A program made the translations under genes and the position numbers. The notes below the pieces were generated by a model, which worked only from the letters and a program-made list of their open reading frames with translations, did not search any database and was not told where the DNA came from. A DNA stretch of 60,676 nucleotides from Lactobacillus jensenii DSM 20557 (lineage in GTDB: Bacteria; Bacillota; Bacilli; Lactobacillales; Lactobacillaceae): positions 1-60,676 of the forward strand of contig NZ_AYYU01000008.1 in assembly GCF_001436455.1 (NCBI RefSeq), in the 5' to 3' direction. How positions within the stretch are numbered: the stretch's first letter is position 1; every line of letters starts with the position of its first letter. Positions 8,156 to 17,154 of the stretch are shown in pieces.

Positions 8156-10525
8156 TTAGTTTAAGCCCTTCCATTCCCATTCAGTAACTTCAGGAATATC
8201 TTTACCATTGTCACGAATGTATGTGTGGTGCTTAGATAAAAGCTTGTCCATTTCATCAACAAAGCCTGCAGCTGGCAAGTCAAGGCGTTCTACTGCATCT
8301 TTAGCTAAGTGGAAGCGGTCAATTTCATTCAAGACCCGCATATCAAATGGAGTAGTAATGTCACCATTTTCTTCATAACCATGGATTGAAACATTATGGT
8401 TGTGACGGTCAAACCAAATTGATTCCATCATTGGCTTAAAGCCATGCCATGCAAAGATAACTGGCTTATTCTTAGTAAATAAGCGATCAAATTCTTCATC
8501 TGACAAACCATTGGGGTTCTTACGTTGGCTTTGTAACTTCATTACATCCAAGACATTAATATAACGAATCTTAAGATCTGGGAAGTTCTTATGCAATAAG
8601 TCAATTGCAGCTAATGTTTCCAAGGTAGGTTCAGTACCAGTTGAGGCAAAGACCACATCAGGTTCTTCGTGATCATCAGTTGATGCCCAATCAATGTAGC
8701 TAAGACCATTTTCAACTAATCTTTGAGCTTCTTCTTTACTGAACCATTGTGGACGAGGTTGCTTTGAAGTTACCAAAACATTGATACATTCACGATCTGC
8801 AAAAGCCTTATTACTTACTGCAAGTAATGAGTTAGTATCTGCAGGTAAATATTCATGAATTAAATCTGGACGATTCTTTTCAAAGAGGTGAGTTAACAAA
8901 CCTGGATCTTGGTGAGTGTAACCATTGTGGTCTTGTTGGAACACAGTTGAAGTATCAACGATATTAAGAGCTGGATAGTCATGTCTCCAGTATTGTTCCT
9001 TAGCCTTTCTTAACCACTTCATGTGTTGAGTAAGCATTGAGTCAACTACTCGGCCAAAGGCTTCATAAGTTGCAAAGAAGCCGTGACGACCTGTTAAGAC
9101 GTAGCCTTCAAGCCAGCCTTCTGCTTGATGTTCTGATAATTGAGAATCAATCATTCTACCTGAACGAGCTAAGTCTTCATCATTTGGTTCTTTGATATCT
9201 TCCATCCATTGACGCTTTTGACCATCCAAAATAGTAAATAAACGGTTAGACTTAGATTCATCAGGACCAAAACCACGGAAATTAGTTGGGTTTAAGTTAG
9301 CAATTTCATTTAAGTACTTAGACCATTCAGCCATATCTTGCTTTTCAACACTACCTGGCTTGTCAAAATCAATTGCGTAATTTCTCCAGTCTGGTAAATG
9401 AAGACGCTTAGGATTAATACCACCATTAGTAACTGGATTCATTGCCATTCTTTGGTCACCTTGAACAGTATTTTCAAGCACAATATCCTTTGGTGAGCCA
9501 TCTTCATTAAATAATTCTTCTGGCTTGTAACTCTTCATCCAGTCGATAAGCATATCCTTGTGTTCCATATGCTTTTGATCTACAGGAATTGGAATTTGGT
9601 GGGCTCTAAATGAATTCTCGATTGGGTTACCATCTAGGTCAAACTTAGGACCAGTCCAACCTTTTGGTGCACGCAAGACCATCATTGGCCATTGTGGCAT
9701 TGAATCGTCACCAGTTTCACGAGCATGCTTTTGAATAGCTAAAATATCTTCAACAGCCTTATCCATTGTCTTAGCCATCAATTCATGTGCATCCATATGA
9801 CTTAAGCCATGAACGTTTACAAAGTATGGCTTCCAACCCATGCCTTCAAAGTATTTAGTTAAGTCAGCATCGCTCATTCTTGAAACAATTGTTGGGTTAG
9901 AAATCTTGAAACCATTAATTTGAAGAATTGGTAAAACTGCACCATCGTGAATTGGGTTAATGAACTTATCACTAAACCAACTAGCTGCAAGTGGGCCAGT
10001 TTCACTTTCACCATCACCAATTTCAACGGCTGCAATTACATCAGGATTATCTAAAATTGCACCTACACCATGTGAAAGTGAGTAACCAAGTTCTCCGCCT
10101 TCATGAATTGATCCTGGAGTTTCAGGAGCAGCATGTGAAGCTACACCGCCTGGGAATGAGAAACGTTTAAATAAGCGGGTCATTCCTGCTTCGTCTTGAG
10201 TAATTTCTGGATATCTTTCGGTATATGAGCCATCAAGATATGAGTTAGAAACCATTACTTGGCCACCATGACCAGAGCCTTCAATGTAAAACATGTTTAA
10301 GTTATATTTCTTAATTACACGGTTTAAGTGAGCGTAAATAAAGTTTTGTGGGACAATAGTTCCCCAGTGACCAATTGGCTTAGGCTTAACATCTTCAGCC
10401 TTTAATTCTGTCTTTAATAATGGGTTCTTCATTAAAAACAATTGGCCAACTGATAAATAATTAGCTGCACGCCAATATGCATCAACACTTCTTAAGTAGT
10501 CTTGTGAATCAAAATTAACTGTCAT
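8156..10525 (-). CDS. xpkA: Xylulose-5-phosphate/fructose-6-phosphate phosphoketolase
   Basis: 789 residues, the usual length. The family signatures EGSGHGGQ (82-89) and the thiamine-diphosphate motif GDGESETG (170-177) are present. It cleaves xylulose 5-phosphate (some members also fructose 6-phosphate) with phosphate into acetyl phosphate plus glyceraldehyde 3-phosphate (or erythrose 4-phosphate). The start ATG follows AAAGGAG. A near-consensus promoter lies upstream. Its position beside a GntR regulator and the ribose genes suggests that it drains pentose phosphate from nucleosides. Confidence 0.96.
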   Translation of the reverse strand: MTVNFDSQDYLRSVDAYWRAANYLSVGQLFLMKNPLLKTELKAEDVKPKPIGHWGTIVPQNFIYAHLNRVIKKYNLNMFYIEGSGHGGQVMVSNSYLDGSYTERYPEITQDEAGMTRLFKRFSFPGGVASHAAPETPGSIHEGGELGYSLSHGVGAILDNPDVIAAVEIGDGESETGPLAASWFSDKFINPIHDGAVLPILQINGFKISNPTIVSRMSDADLTKYFEGMGWKPYFVNVHGLSHMDAHELMAKTMDKAVEDILAIQKHARETGDDSMPQWPMMVLRAPKGWTGPKFDLDGNPIENSFRAHQIPIPVDQKHMEHKDMLIDWMKSYKPEELFNEDGSPKDIVLENTVQGDQRMAMNPVTNGGINPKRLHLPDWRNYAIDFDKPGSVEKQDMAEWSKYLNEIANLNPTNFRGFGPDESKSNRLFTILDGQKRQWMEDIKEPNDEDLARSGRMIDSQLSEHQAEGWLEGYVLTGRHGFFATYEAFGRVVDSMLTQHMKWLRKAKEQYWRHDYPALNIVDTSTVFQQDHNGYTHQDPGLLTHLFEKNRPDLIHEYLPADTNSLLAVSNKAFADRECINVLVTSKQPRPQWFSKEEAQRLVENGLSYIDWASTDDHEEPDVVFASTGTEPTLETLAAIDLLHKNFPDLKIRYINVLDVMKLQSQRKNPNGLSDEEFDRLFTKNKPVIFAWHGFKPMMESIWFDRHNHNVSIHGYEENGDITTPFDMRVLNEIDRFHLAKDAVERLDLPAAGFVDEMDKLLSKHHTYIRDNGKDIPEVTEWEWKGLN

Positions 10526-10569
10526 TTTAGTTCTCCTTTTAAGGAATTAAATTTCTTTTTTACACTTAT

Positions 10570-10598
10570 ATAATACCCAACTTTTTGCAAAAGTTCAA
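10570..10598 (-). promoter_or_regulatory. Promoter of the phosphoketolase gene
   Basis: On the minus strand TTGAAC (10598-10593), a 17-base spacer and TATTAT (10575-10570). The -35 sits inside the palindrome AAGTTGAACTT (10591-10601), and the spacer holds TTTTGCAAAAAGTT, also found near the DUF4931 promoter. A regulator probably binds here. Confidence 0.7.
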
Positions 10599-10633
10599 CT
10601 TATTTAATAATTGGTTGGGTCCAATTTTAAGTA

Positions 10634-10662
10634 TAAAAAATAAGGTCACTATTGGCCTTATT
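10634..10662 (-). terminator. Terminator of the GntR gene
   Basis: On the minus strand AATAAGG and CCTTATT close a loop of about ten bases (10639-10645 with 10656-10662), followed by TTTTTT. Confidence 0.65.
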
Positions 10663-10663
10663 C

Positions 10664-11389
10664 TTATTGGTTCAAATTAACAAAACTGTTATATCGCATA
10701 TATTTATAATGAATTCGCATATTAGACACTTCAAATGGAGTTCCATCATCTAAAAAGAAAATTCCCTCCATAACACCTACTGGTTCATTAGTTTGCAAAT
10801 CCAGTTCTGATTGATCTTCTGAATTAGAAGGTTCAACTGTAATATTCAAAAACGATCTAGTAACTGTTTTGTTTTGAGTATCTTCTAAATAATTAAATAG
10901 CGAATCTTTTAAAATTTCTGGAGTAAGTTCAGGGACAATTTTTATTGGTAAATACCCAGTTTCGATTAAAAATGGCTGATTATCAAGTAAACGAAGTCTT
11001 TTGAATTGATAGACAAAGTCGGCTTCATTGATAAATAAGTCTTGAGCTAATTCTTTGCTAGCATTAATAACTTTAAACTCTAGCAGCTTAATCTGTTGCT
11101 TTTTGCCAGGAACTTTAAAACTATCAGTTAACCCTAAGTTAGAGCCTTCATAGCGAAATAATGCTTGATTTTTTAAATACAGTGGATTAATAAAAGTTCC
11201 GCTTCCACGCTTTTTGAAAATAATACCCTGTTGTGCTAATAATTCCAACGCCCGCTTCATTGAAGAGCGTGAAACTTGATAGTGACTAGCCAAGCTTCGC
11301 TCATCTGGTAAACGCATGTCCTCATACTTTTGAGCGAGAATATTTTGCTTAATATCACGCATTACAGCACGATAAACGAAATCTGTCAT
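10664..11389 (-). CDS. GntR/HutC-family regulator with UTRA domain
   Basis: 241 residues. The N-terminal winged helix is clear (LPDERSLASHYQVSRSSMKRA, then GIIFKKRGSGTFI), followed by a UTRA ligand-binding domain (about 85-235). HutC-type regulators bind sugar phosphates or other small metabolites and usually repress a neighbouring catabolic operon. It lies 15 bases after the nucleoside hydrolase gene in the same direction, so the two are probably cotranscribed. The likely targets are that gene, the ribose operon or phosphoketolase, by inference from position. Confidence 0.88.
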   Translation of the reverse strand: MTDFVYRAVMRDIKQNILAQKYEDMRLPDERSLASHYQVSRSSMKRALELLAQQGIIFKKRGSGTFINPLYLKNQALFRYEGSNLGLTDSFKVPGKKQQIKLLEFKVINASKELAQDLFINEADFVYQFKRLRLLDNQPFLIETGYLPIKIVPELTPEILKDSLFNYLEDTQNKTVTRSFLNITVEPSNSEDQSELDLQTNEPVGVMEGIFFLDDGTPFEVSNMRIHYKYMRYNSFVNLNQ

Positions 11390-11404
11390 TTCAATCTTCT
11401 CTCT

Positions 11405-12328
11405 TTATTTATCTGCTTCTTTTAAAACTTTAGCAAACCAATCTACAAATTGTTCACGATTAATTGATACACCAATTTCTGCGTTTACTGGCTTACCAAA
11501 GAAATTATCAAAATCCATTACACTAGCACCATAAGTATACGAATCATTTGTATCAATTGCTACAAAAGCAGGCTTAAAAGTATACATTTCTGGTGCTAGT
11601 AGCATCCCTACTGCCAAAGCATCATAAATCTCAAGGCCATCTGACAAAGTGCCATCATGCAAATTAGAAAGAATGGAATACAGCATTTCTCCAGTTTTTC
11701 CATAATTTTTAACTACATCCATTGTATCTTGCTTAACAAAAGCTTGATGACCTAGTTCAAGAGGTGCAACGCGAATCTTTACACCACTTTCAAAAACAAT
11801 CTTTGCAGCTTCAGGATCCCCACTAACATTATACTCATCATATGGTCCATAATTTCCGCGGCCAATTGCACCACCCATAATAACTAATTCTTCAATTTTT
11901 TCTAAATCATCTGGATATTGTCTAAAATACAAGGCAAAATCAGTTGCTGGTCCAATTTGCATCAAAGTAACTTTTTCAGGGCTATTAGCAACAACTTCAT
12001 GAATTTTGGTAGCTGCTAAACCAGAAACCAATAATCCTTTATCTGGTTCTGGGAAATCAAATCCATCCATCCCACTTTTACCATGTACTTCTGATGCATC
12101 AATTGGTTTCTTTACTAAAGGTAGCTTAGCACCAGAAACCACGGGTACTTTAGTACCCAAAAATGTTTCTAATTTTAGAGCATTATTCAAAGTCTTTTCT
12201 AAACTTACATTTCCCCATGTTGCCGCGATTAACTTAACATCAAGTTCCTTTGCAAATAAAGCAATTGTTAATGCTACTGCATCATCAATACCAGGATCAG
12301 TACTAATAATTAATGGTTTCTTATTCAT
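11405..12328 (-). CDS. Nucleoside hydrolase (inosine/uridine-preferring type)
   Basis: 307 residues from the ATG at 12328 (MNKKPLIIST) behind GAAGGAGAAAGCA; a longer TTG start would code through the Shine-Dalgarno. The calcium-binding DPGIDD motif is at 11-16, with the family's later VIMGGAIGRGNYG and EYNVSGDPEAA segments. It hydrolyses ribonucleosides to base plus ribose in the cytoplasm. The base preference cannot be read from sequence. The next genes on the same strand upstream are rpiA and ribokinase, which consume the ribose. Confidence 0.93.
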   Translation of the reverse strand: MNKKPLIISTDPGIDDAVALTIALFAKELDVKLIAATWGNVSLEKTLNNALKLETFLGTKVPVVSGAKLPLVKKPIDASEVHGKSGMDGFDFPEPDKGLLVSGLAATKIHEVVANSPEKVTLMQIGPATDFALYFRQYPDDLEKIEELVIMGGAIGRGNYGPYDEYNVSGDPEAAKIVFESGVKIRVAPLELGHQAFVKQDTMDVVKNYGKTGEMLYSILSNLHDGTLSDGLEIYDALAVGMLLAPEMYTFKPAFVAIDTNDSYTYGASVMDFDNFFGKPVNAEIGVSINREQFVDWFAKVLKEADK

Positions 12329-12374
12329 TGCTTTCTCCTTCAAAAATCTTTTAAATTATCATATCAAAAATAAA

Positions 12375-12400
12375 AAGACAAAGATAATTATCTTTGTCTT
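12375..12400 (-). terminator. Terminator after rpiA
   Basis: A 26-base palindrome, AAGACAAAGATA-AT-TATCTTTGTCTT, followed on the minus strand by a T-rich run. It separates the rbsK-rpiA transcript from the nucleoside hydrolase gene, which must therefore have its own promoter or rely on read-through. Confidence 0.75.
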
Positions 12401-12419
12401 ATTCTAAAATTAAGTTAAA

Positions 12420-13112
12420 TTAACGCTTAATTTCTTGAATTGTTCCATTACTTTTAGCGACGATTACTTCATCACAAATACCTAAAAATAAGCCATGCTC
12501 AACAACGCCAACAGTATGATCTAAGTAATCTGCCAAACCATTTGGAACAGGAATTGGGCTAATATTTAAATCTAAAATATAATTACCATAATGTGTAGTT
12601 AATTTTTTATTGCCATCCATTCTAAATTCTGGATTTAGCCCTTCTTTCTCAAGTCGCTTTTTAACTTGCATGCAAGAAACTGGTAAGACTTCAACTGGTA
12701 ATTTGAATCCAGATAAATGATCTACTACTTTACTTTCATCAACAATCCAAATATTCTTTTTTGAATTGACAGCAACATTTTTTTCGAGTGTTAAAGCTGC
12801 ACCGCCACCTTTAATACCGTTTAATTGACTATCAACACGGTCAGCTCCATCAACAGTTAAATCTACTTCATCAACATCTGCCAATTCATCTACTTTAAAG
12901 CCATAACTTTCTAATTGCTTTTTTGAACGACTAGAAGTAGTAACTATATGTTTCAGAGTTAGGCCTTCTTTTTCTTTTCGTTCACCTAACCAATCAATAA
13001 AAAACTTTACCGTAGAACCAGTTCCAACACCTAAAACCGAACCAGCTTGAACCTTGTCAGCTGCAACTTTAGCAGCTTCTTTTTTCAGTTCATCTTGCAT
13101 ATTTTTATCCAT
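12420..13112 (-). CDS. rpiA: Ribose-5-phosphate isomerase A
   Basis: 230 residues, normal length. The phosphate-binding GTGST (30-34), the catalytic-region DGAD (88-91) and KGGG (101-104) motifs are all present. It interconverts ribose 5-phosphate and ribulose 5-phosphate. The start ATG overlaps the ribokinase stop (TAATG) with GGGGAGAG upstream, so the two are translationally coupled. It links ribokinase to the pentose phosphates used by phosphoketolase; an epimerase is still needed and is not in this window. Confidence 0.95.
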   Translation of the reverse strand: MDKNMQDELKKEAAKVAADKVQAGSVLGVGTGSTVKFFIDWLGERKEKEGLTLKHIVTTSSRSKKQLESYGFKVDELADVDEVDLTVDGADRVDSQLNGIKGGGAALTLEKNVAVNSKKNIWIVDESKVVDHLSGFKLPVEVLPVSCMQVKKRLEKEGLNPEFRMDGNKKLTTHYGNYILDLNISPIPVPNGLADYLDHTVGVVEHGLFLGICDEVIVAKSNGTIQEIKR

Positions 13113-14035
13113 TATTCTCTCCCCATTAATTCATTAACTTCGTTGTAAGTAGGGATAGAAGGCTGGGCCCCTAATCTGCTCACAGCAATTGATGATGCAC
13201 GAGCTGCAAAGGTAGCAGCTTGTTCAATATTTGAAAAATCAGCCTGTAATTGACTCGTTAAAAAGCCAATAAAAGTATCGCCAGCACCAGTTGTATCTGC
13301 TGCTTCCACTTTAAATGCTGGAATTAATTTTTCAACATTAGCAGTTGAAATGTAGCTCCCCTTATCGCCATATGTAATAACTACATTTTTAACTCCTAAT
13401 TCATGTAATTTATCGCTATTAGCCTTAATTGATTCTAAGTCCTTAACTTCAATTCCTGTAATTAGGCTACTTTCTGTTTCATTAGGTGCTATCAAATCTG
13501 TTAATTTTAATAGCTCCTTAGGAAGTTCCTTAATTGCTGGGGCTGGATTTAAAATTGTAATTACATTATTTTTCTTAGCAATTTTGAAAGCTTCAATAGC
13601 TACCTCAATTGGTGTTTCAAATTGCGTAATAATTGCATCACTATCTTTGATCAATTCTTCTGCAGCATCAATATCTTCAACACTTAATTCATAATTAGCA
13701 CCATGGTCAATAATAATATTATTTTGACCAGCCTCATTTAAATTAATGTATGCATGTCCTGTATTAGTACCAGAAGTGGTTTGAACATAAGTAGTATCGA
13801 CCCCATAGCACTTCAACTGCTTTAAGATAAATCGCCCAGATGAATCTTCTCCAACACGATTAATAAAGTAAGTTTCACTCCCTGCTTTAGCAGCAGCAAT
13901 AGCTTGATTTGCTCCTTTTCCACCACCGGCTTCAGTAATATCTAACGCGTTAATAGTTTCACCAGGCTTTGGAAAATCTACTACATGGAGGGTGGTATCA
14001 ACATTACTTGACCCTACAACAACAATCTTTTGCAT
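13112..14035 (-). CDS. rbsK: Ribokinase
   Basis: 307 residues of the PfkB carbohydrate kinase family. The N-terminal substrate-binding segment GGGKGANQAIAAA and the C-terminal anion-hole/catalytic motif GAGDT (250-254, DTTGAGDTF) are intact. It phosphorylates D-ribose with ATP. First gene of the rbsK-rpiA operon. No rbs transporter is adjacent, so the ribose probably comes from inside, through the nearby nucleoside hydrolase. A catabolite-response-like site lies between its putative -10 (TATAAT) and the start. Confidence 0.94.
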   Translation of the reverse strand: MQKIVVVGSSNVDTTLHVVDFPKPGETINALDITEAGGGKGANQAIAAAKAGSETYFINRVGEDSSGRFILKQLKCYGVDTTYVQTTSGTNTGHAYINLNEAGQNNIIIDHGANYELSVEDIDAAEELIKDSDAIITQFETPIEVAIEAFKIAKKNNVITILNPAPAIKELPKELLKLTDLIAPNETESSLITGIEVKDLESIKANSDKLHELGVKNVVITYGDKGSYISTANVEKLIPAFKVEAADTTGAGDTFIGFLTSQLQADFSNIEQAATFAARASSIAVSRLGAQPSIPTYNEVNELMGRE

Positions 14036-14050
14036 ATCAATTTCCTTTCA

Positions 14051-14064
14051 TGAAAGCGGTTAAC
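14051..14064 (-). promoter_or_regulatory. Candidate catabolite response element (cre) upstream of rbsK
   Basis: TGAAAGCGGTTAAC agrees with the lactic acid bacterial cre consensus WGWAARCGYTWWMA at 12 of 14 positions. It lies between a TATAAT box and the ribokinase start, where bound CcpA could block transcription. Confidence 0.5.
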
Positions 14065-14102
14065 CATATTATAACCTAGTTATCCTAAAATTAAACAATA
14101 AC

Positions 14103-14909
14103 TTAAGTTAGGCTAATTCCACTAGTGATGAACCCCTTTAATCTAGCTGCTTCCCATTCAAGAGTTTCATCATCATCAACTTGGGATAATTTATAACCAA
14201 CAAAGTAAGGTGGCGCATAAAATCTTGGAATAACTTTACAGCATGTACCCTTACCATTTTTTATTGGATAGAAGAATAGATTATATGAATCTACCCCGTG
14301 TGACAAGACACTTCTTACATATTGAGTGGATTTTTGAATTAAATCTGCCCAAATATCTAAGTCTTGATTATGCCAGGTAACAACATTGACTTCTTGATAA
14401 CCTTGAACAGGTCTTTTAGACAAATTCATTTCAACGTCCCCACTTTTACCAACTTCAAAGCCAGTAAAATTATTTTCTTGTATATTTTTATAGCCATCCA
14501 TTTTATCAAGTCCCACAATTTGCATGTGAGGATGTTGCAATGAACCATCAGATTTTGGTCCAAAGTTTTTATACCAAAGAACACTCTGATAATCACCTGA
14601 ATTATACATCTTTTGGAAGCACTTTAAGCCAAACTTCATCAACTCTCGATTTTCTTCTCTAGTATAAGTTGAAATGTCACCTTGGTGATCACTTGATTCA
14701 ATTAAAATAGTCTGCATTGTGTCTTTTAAAGTTGGATATTTATTATGAAGCCAAATTTTGTCACCATCTGTTTCGTAAATATCAGTTAATGTTTGAGGAT
14801 TACAAAAGGGACACGGATTCTGTGTATTACTTTGCCGATTTGCATAATCGTAGTCATATGGCTTCCGTTTCCCAACAGAATACATATATACTAAAGGTTC
14901 ATCGTTCAT
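14103..14909 (-). CDS. DUF4931 protein, HIT-like / galactose-1-phosphate uridylyltransferase-like
   Basis: 268 residues from the ATG at 14909 (MNDEPLV), with GAGGTGG upstream; the longer GTG start lies within that Shine-Dalgarno. Visible features are a CPFC metal motif (33-36) and an HPHMQ HIT/GalT-type active-site motif (126-130). Proteins with this architecture transfer or hydrolyse nucleotidyl groups, so it may act on a sugar phosphate or nucleotide. The reaction is not established. It lies upstream of, and reads toward, rbsK, with about 67 bases between; a link to ribose or nucleoside metabolism is inferred only. Confidence 0.75.
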   Translation of the reverse strand: MNDEPLVYMYSVGKRKPYDYDYANRQSNTQNPCPFCNPQTLTDIYETDGDKIWLHNKYPTLKDTMQTILIESSDHQGDISTYTREENRELMKFGLKCFQKMYNSGDYQSVLWYKNFGPKSDGSLQHPHMQIVGLDKMDGYKNIQENNFTGFEVGKSGDVEMNLSKRPVQGYQEVNVVTWHNQDLDIWADLIQKSTQYVRSVLSHGVDSYNLFFYPIKNGKGTCCKVIPRFYAPPYFVGYKLSQVDDDETLEWEAARLKGFITSGISLT

Positions 14910-14945
14910 AAATTCCACCTCATTTTTCTGAATGATTATTTAATT

Positions 14946-14974
14946 AGACTATTCCAAGTTCGAACTTTTTGCAA
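14946..14974 (-). promoter_or_regulatory. Promoter with palindromic operator, DUF4931 gene
   Basis: On the minus strand TTGCAA (14974-14969), 17 bases, TAGTCT (14951-14946). The spacer contains the perfect 12-base palindrome AAGTTCGAACTT (14956-14967), a likely operator. The phosphoketolase promoter has the related AAGTTGAACTT. Confidence 0.5.
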
Positions 14975-15133
14975 ATTCTTTACAATCTAATCTTAAATTA
15001 GTAATAGACCCCGGTCAATTAAGAACATTGCTTCTATAAATATCGAATTTAAGGGTAAATTATGATAAAATTACCATGTGTTTGTTAATGTTTTAACACA
15101 GTTGATTTTTTGTTTGGGGGAGGATCCCATTTT

Positions 15134-16429
15134 ATGAAGTTTAAAAATAAAGTTGCTCTAGCCGCAATGCTAGGGGTATCATTGTTAGCTACTGCTTGTT
15201 CTACTGGAAGCAAGACTCCCACTAGTTCAAGTACAATTCCAACTAAGGTTACCAAAAAGACCACCATTACTTTTTGGTATTCTTTAACTGGAACAAGTAA
15301 GGCAACACTTGAAAACTTGACTAAGGAATTTGAAAAGAAAAATCCTAACATCAAAGTCCAATTACAAAGTCAAGGTGGAAATTTAGGTGATTTACAATCA
15401 AAGTTAGTATCTAGCTTACAATCACCTAAGAATTTACCAACTATTACCCAAGCATATCCAGGCTGGCTATATAGCGCTGCTCAAAACAAAATGTTAGTTA
15501 ACCTTACACCTTACGTTAATAATAAAGAAATTGGTTGGGGTTCATATTCTAACAGTAAAATAAAATCTGCTCTTTGGGATGGTGCTAAAATTAACGGTAC
15601 TCAATATGGAGTTCCATTTAATAAGTCCGTTGAAGTTTTGTTTTACAATAAAACGATTTTAGATAAATACGGTGTCAAAGTACCTAAAACAATGGCTGAA
15701 TTAAAGAAGGCTAGCCAAGAAATTTATGAAAAGAGCGAACATAAGGTTAAAGGTGTGGGCTTTGACTCACTTAATAACTACTACATGTTGGCAATGAAAG
15801 AAAAAGGCATTGATTTTACAAAGAAGTTAAATTTTGCTAGTTCTGAATCAAAGGCTGTTATTAATTACTACGCTGATGGCGTTAAAGACGGCTACTTTAT
15901 GATGGCTGGTACTGAAAAATACATGTCAACACCATTTAGTTCAGAGAAAGTTGCCATGTTTGTAGGTTCAACCGCCAATGAAGCTTACGTAAAAAGTGGC
16001 TTAACTCAAGGAAATGAATATGGCATTGCTGCACGTCCAAGTTCTATAAACGTTCAACAAGGTACAGATATTTACATGTTCAGTAAAGCTACTAAATTAC
16101 AAAGAACTGCTGCTTTCAAATACCTCAAATTCCTAACTAGCACGGCAAGCCAAGCTACTTGGGCTAATAAAACTGGTTATATGCCGGTCAATACTGATGT
16201 TTTAGATTCAGCAAGTTACAAAGCTTCAAAAAACAGTAAAGTTCCTGCAATTTTGGAAGCAACAACTAAAAAGCTCTACTACTTACCTATAACTAAGAAC
16301 TCAGAAAGCGCCTATGACCAAATCAACGCTAATATGCAAACTATCTTGGCAAATGCGGGCAAGAAGAAATCTTGGAACAGTGACATTACTACAGGTCAAA
16401 GCAAGTTAATTGCTGCTTGGAAACAATAA
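15134..16429 (+). CDS. Sugar ABC transporter substrate-binding lipoprotein (orphan)
   Basis: 431 residues from the ATG at 15134 (MKFKNKV) behind GGGGGAGGA; an upstream ATG at 15110 would code through the ribosome-binding site. Signal peptide with lipobox LLATAC, lipidated Cys22. The mature protein matches the UgpB/MalE-like extracellular solute-binding family (ITFWYSLTG near the start, IPGW-type AYPGW later). Such proteins bind glycerol 3-phosphate or oligosaccharides for ABC importers. No permease or ATPase gene is adjacent, so it must use components encoded elsewhere. Confidence 0.88.
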   Translation: MKFKNKVALAAMLGVSLLATACSTGSKTPTSSSTIPTKVTKKTTITFWYSLTGTSKATLENLTKEFEKKNPNIKVQLQSQGGNLGDLQSKLVSSLQSPKNLPTITQAYPGWLYSAAQNKMLVNLTPYVNNKEIGWGSYSNSKIKSALWDGAKINGTQYGVPFNKSVEVLFYNKTILDKYGVKVPKTMAELKKASQEIYEKSEHKVKGVGFDSLNNYYMLAMKEKGIDFTKKLNFASSESKAVINYYADGVKDGYFMMAGTEKYMSTPFSSEKVAMFVGSTANEAYVKSGLTQGNEYGIAARPSSINVQQGTDIYMFSKATKLQRTAAFKYLKFLTSTASQATWANKTGYMPVNTDVLDSASYKASKNSKVPAILEATTKKLYYLPITKNSESAYDQINANMQTILANAGKKKSWNSDITTGQSKLIAAWKQ

Positions 16430-16471
16430 TTATTAAAAAGAATAAGAAATAAAATACTAATAAACACAAAT

Positions 16472-16503
16472 AAAAGAAGGTTGGAAATCCAACCTTCTTT
16501 TTT
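16472..16503. terminator. Terminator, bidirectional
   Basis: AAAAGAAGGTTGGA and TCCAACCTTCTTTT form a 14-bp stem with an AA centre. It serves the binding-protein gene (+) and the convergent DUF47 gene (-). Confidence 0.85.
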
Positions 16504-16517
16504 ACTAACTATAAAAA

Positions 16518-17141
16518 TTAAGCATTCTTCAAAACAATCTTTTCAACACTTGAGGCGACGTCCTCACAAGCATCGTGACATCGCTCTAAACAATTAAAGA
16601 TATCTCTCCAAACTAATACTTGTAAAGCATCTTTTTCATGCACATGTAAGTTACGCATATTATCAATAAACATCACGTCAGCTTTTCCTTCCATCGTGTT
16701 GATATTAACAATATGTTCTTTAAATTCGGCATTCTTTTTGAATTTGGGCAAGTCCTTAATTAATTCCACAACTTCATTTGTATTTTGAATCAATAATTCA
16801 CAAATTGGCAAAATTTCTGGTCGAATTGTTTGAATGTTATCGCAGTATAAGCGCATAAGTACATCTTCAATTCGGTCAACCATATTATCAATATTATGGG
16901 CTAATTCCATAATATCTTCACGTTCTATTGGTGTAACAAATGCTTTGATTAAAACTTCTGTCATTTCATGTTTTTCATGATCGGCATTATGTTCTATTTC
17001 ATGAATCTTGTCTGTCAAATTTGATACTCGATCAGGTGTATAATCATTAACTACCTCATTGAGCAATTGACTAGCTTCATATGCAAAATTGGCACACTTC
17101 AAAAATGTATCAAAATAATATTGATCTGATTTTCTACTCAT
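16518..17141 (-). CDS. DUF47/PhoU-like phosphate transport accessory protein
   Basis: 207 residues, mostly helical with charged heptads, and the DUF47 pattern DNIDNMVDRIEDVLMR (about 84-99). DUF47 proteins are soluble PhoU-like partners typically encoded with Pit transporters and thought to modulate them. Start ATG behind AGAGGATAG, 13 bases after the Pit gene on the same strand, so the two form an operon. Confidence 0.9.
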   Translation of the reverse strand: MSRKSDQYYFDTFLKCANFAYEASQLLNEVVNDYTPDRVSNLTDKIHEIEHNADHEKHEMTEVLIKAFVTPIEREDIMELAHNIDNMVDRIEDVLMRLYCDNIQTIRPEILPICELLIQNTNEVVELIKDLPKFKKNAEFKEHIVNINTMEGKADVMFIDNMRNLHVHEKDALQVLVWRDIFNCLERCHDACEDVASSVEKIVLKNA

Positions 17142-17154
17142 TTTTTCTATCCTC

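Noticed and set aside
12006-12407. A 133-codon plus-strand frame opposite the nucleoside hydrolase gene
   Set aside because: It is antisense to a well-supported gene with intact motifs and has no start site.
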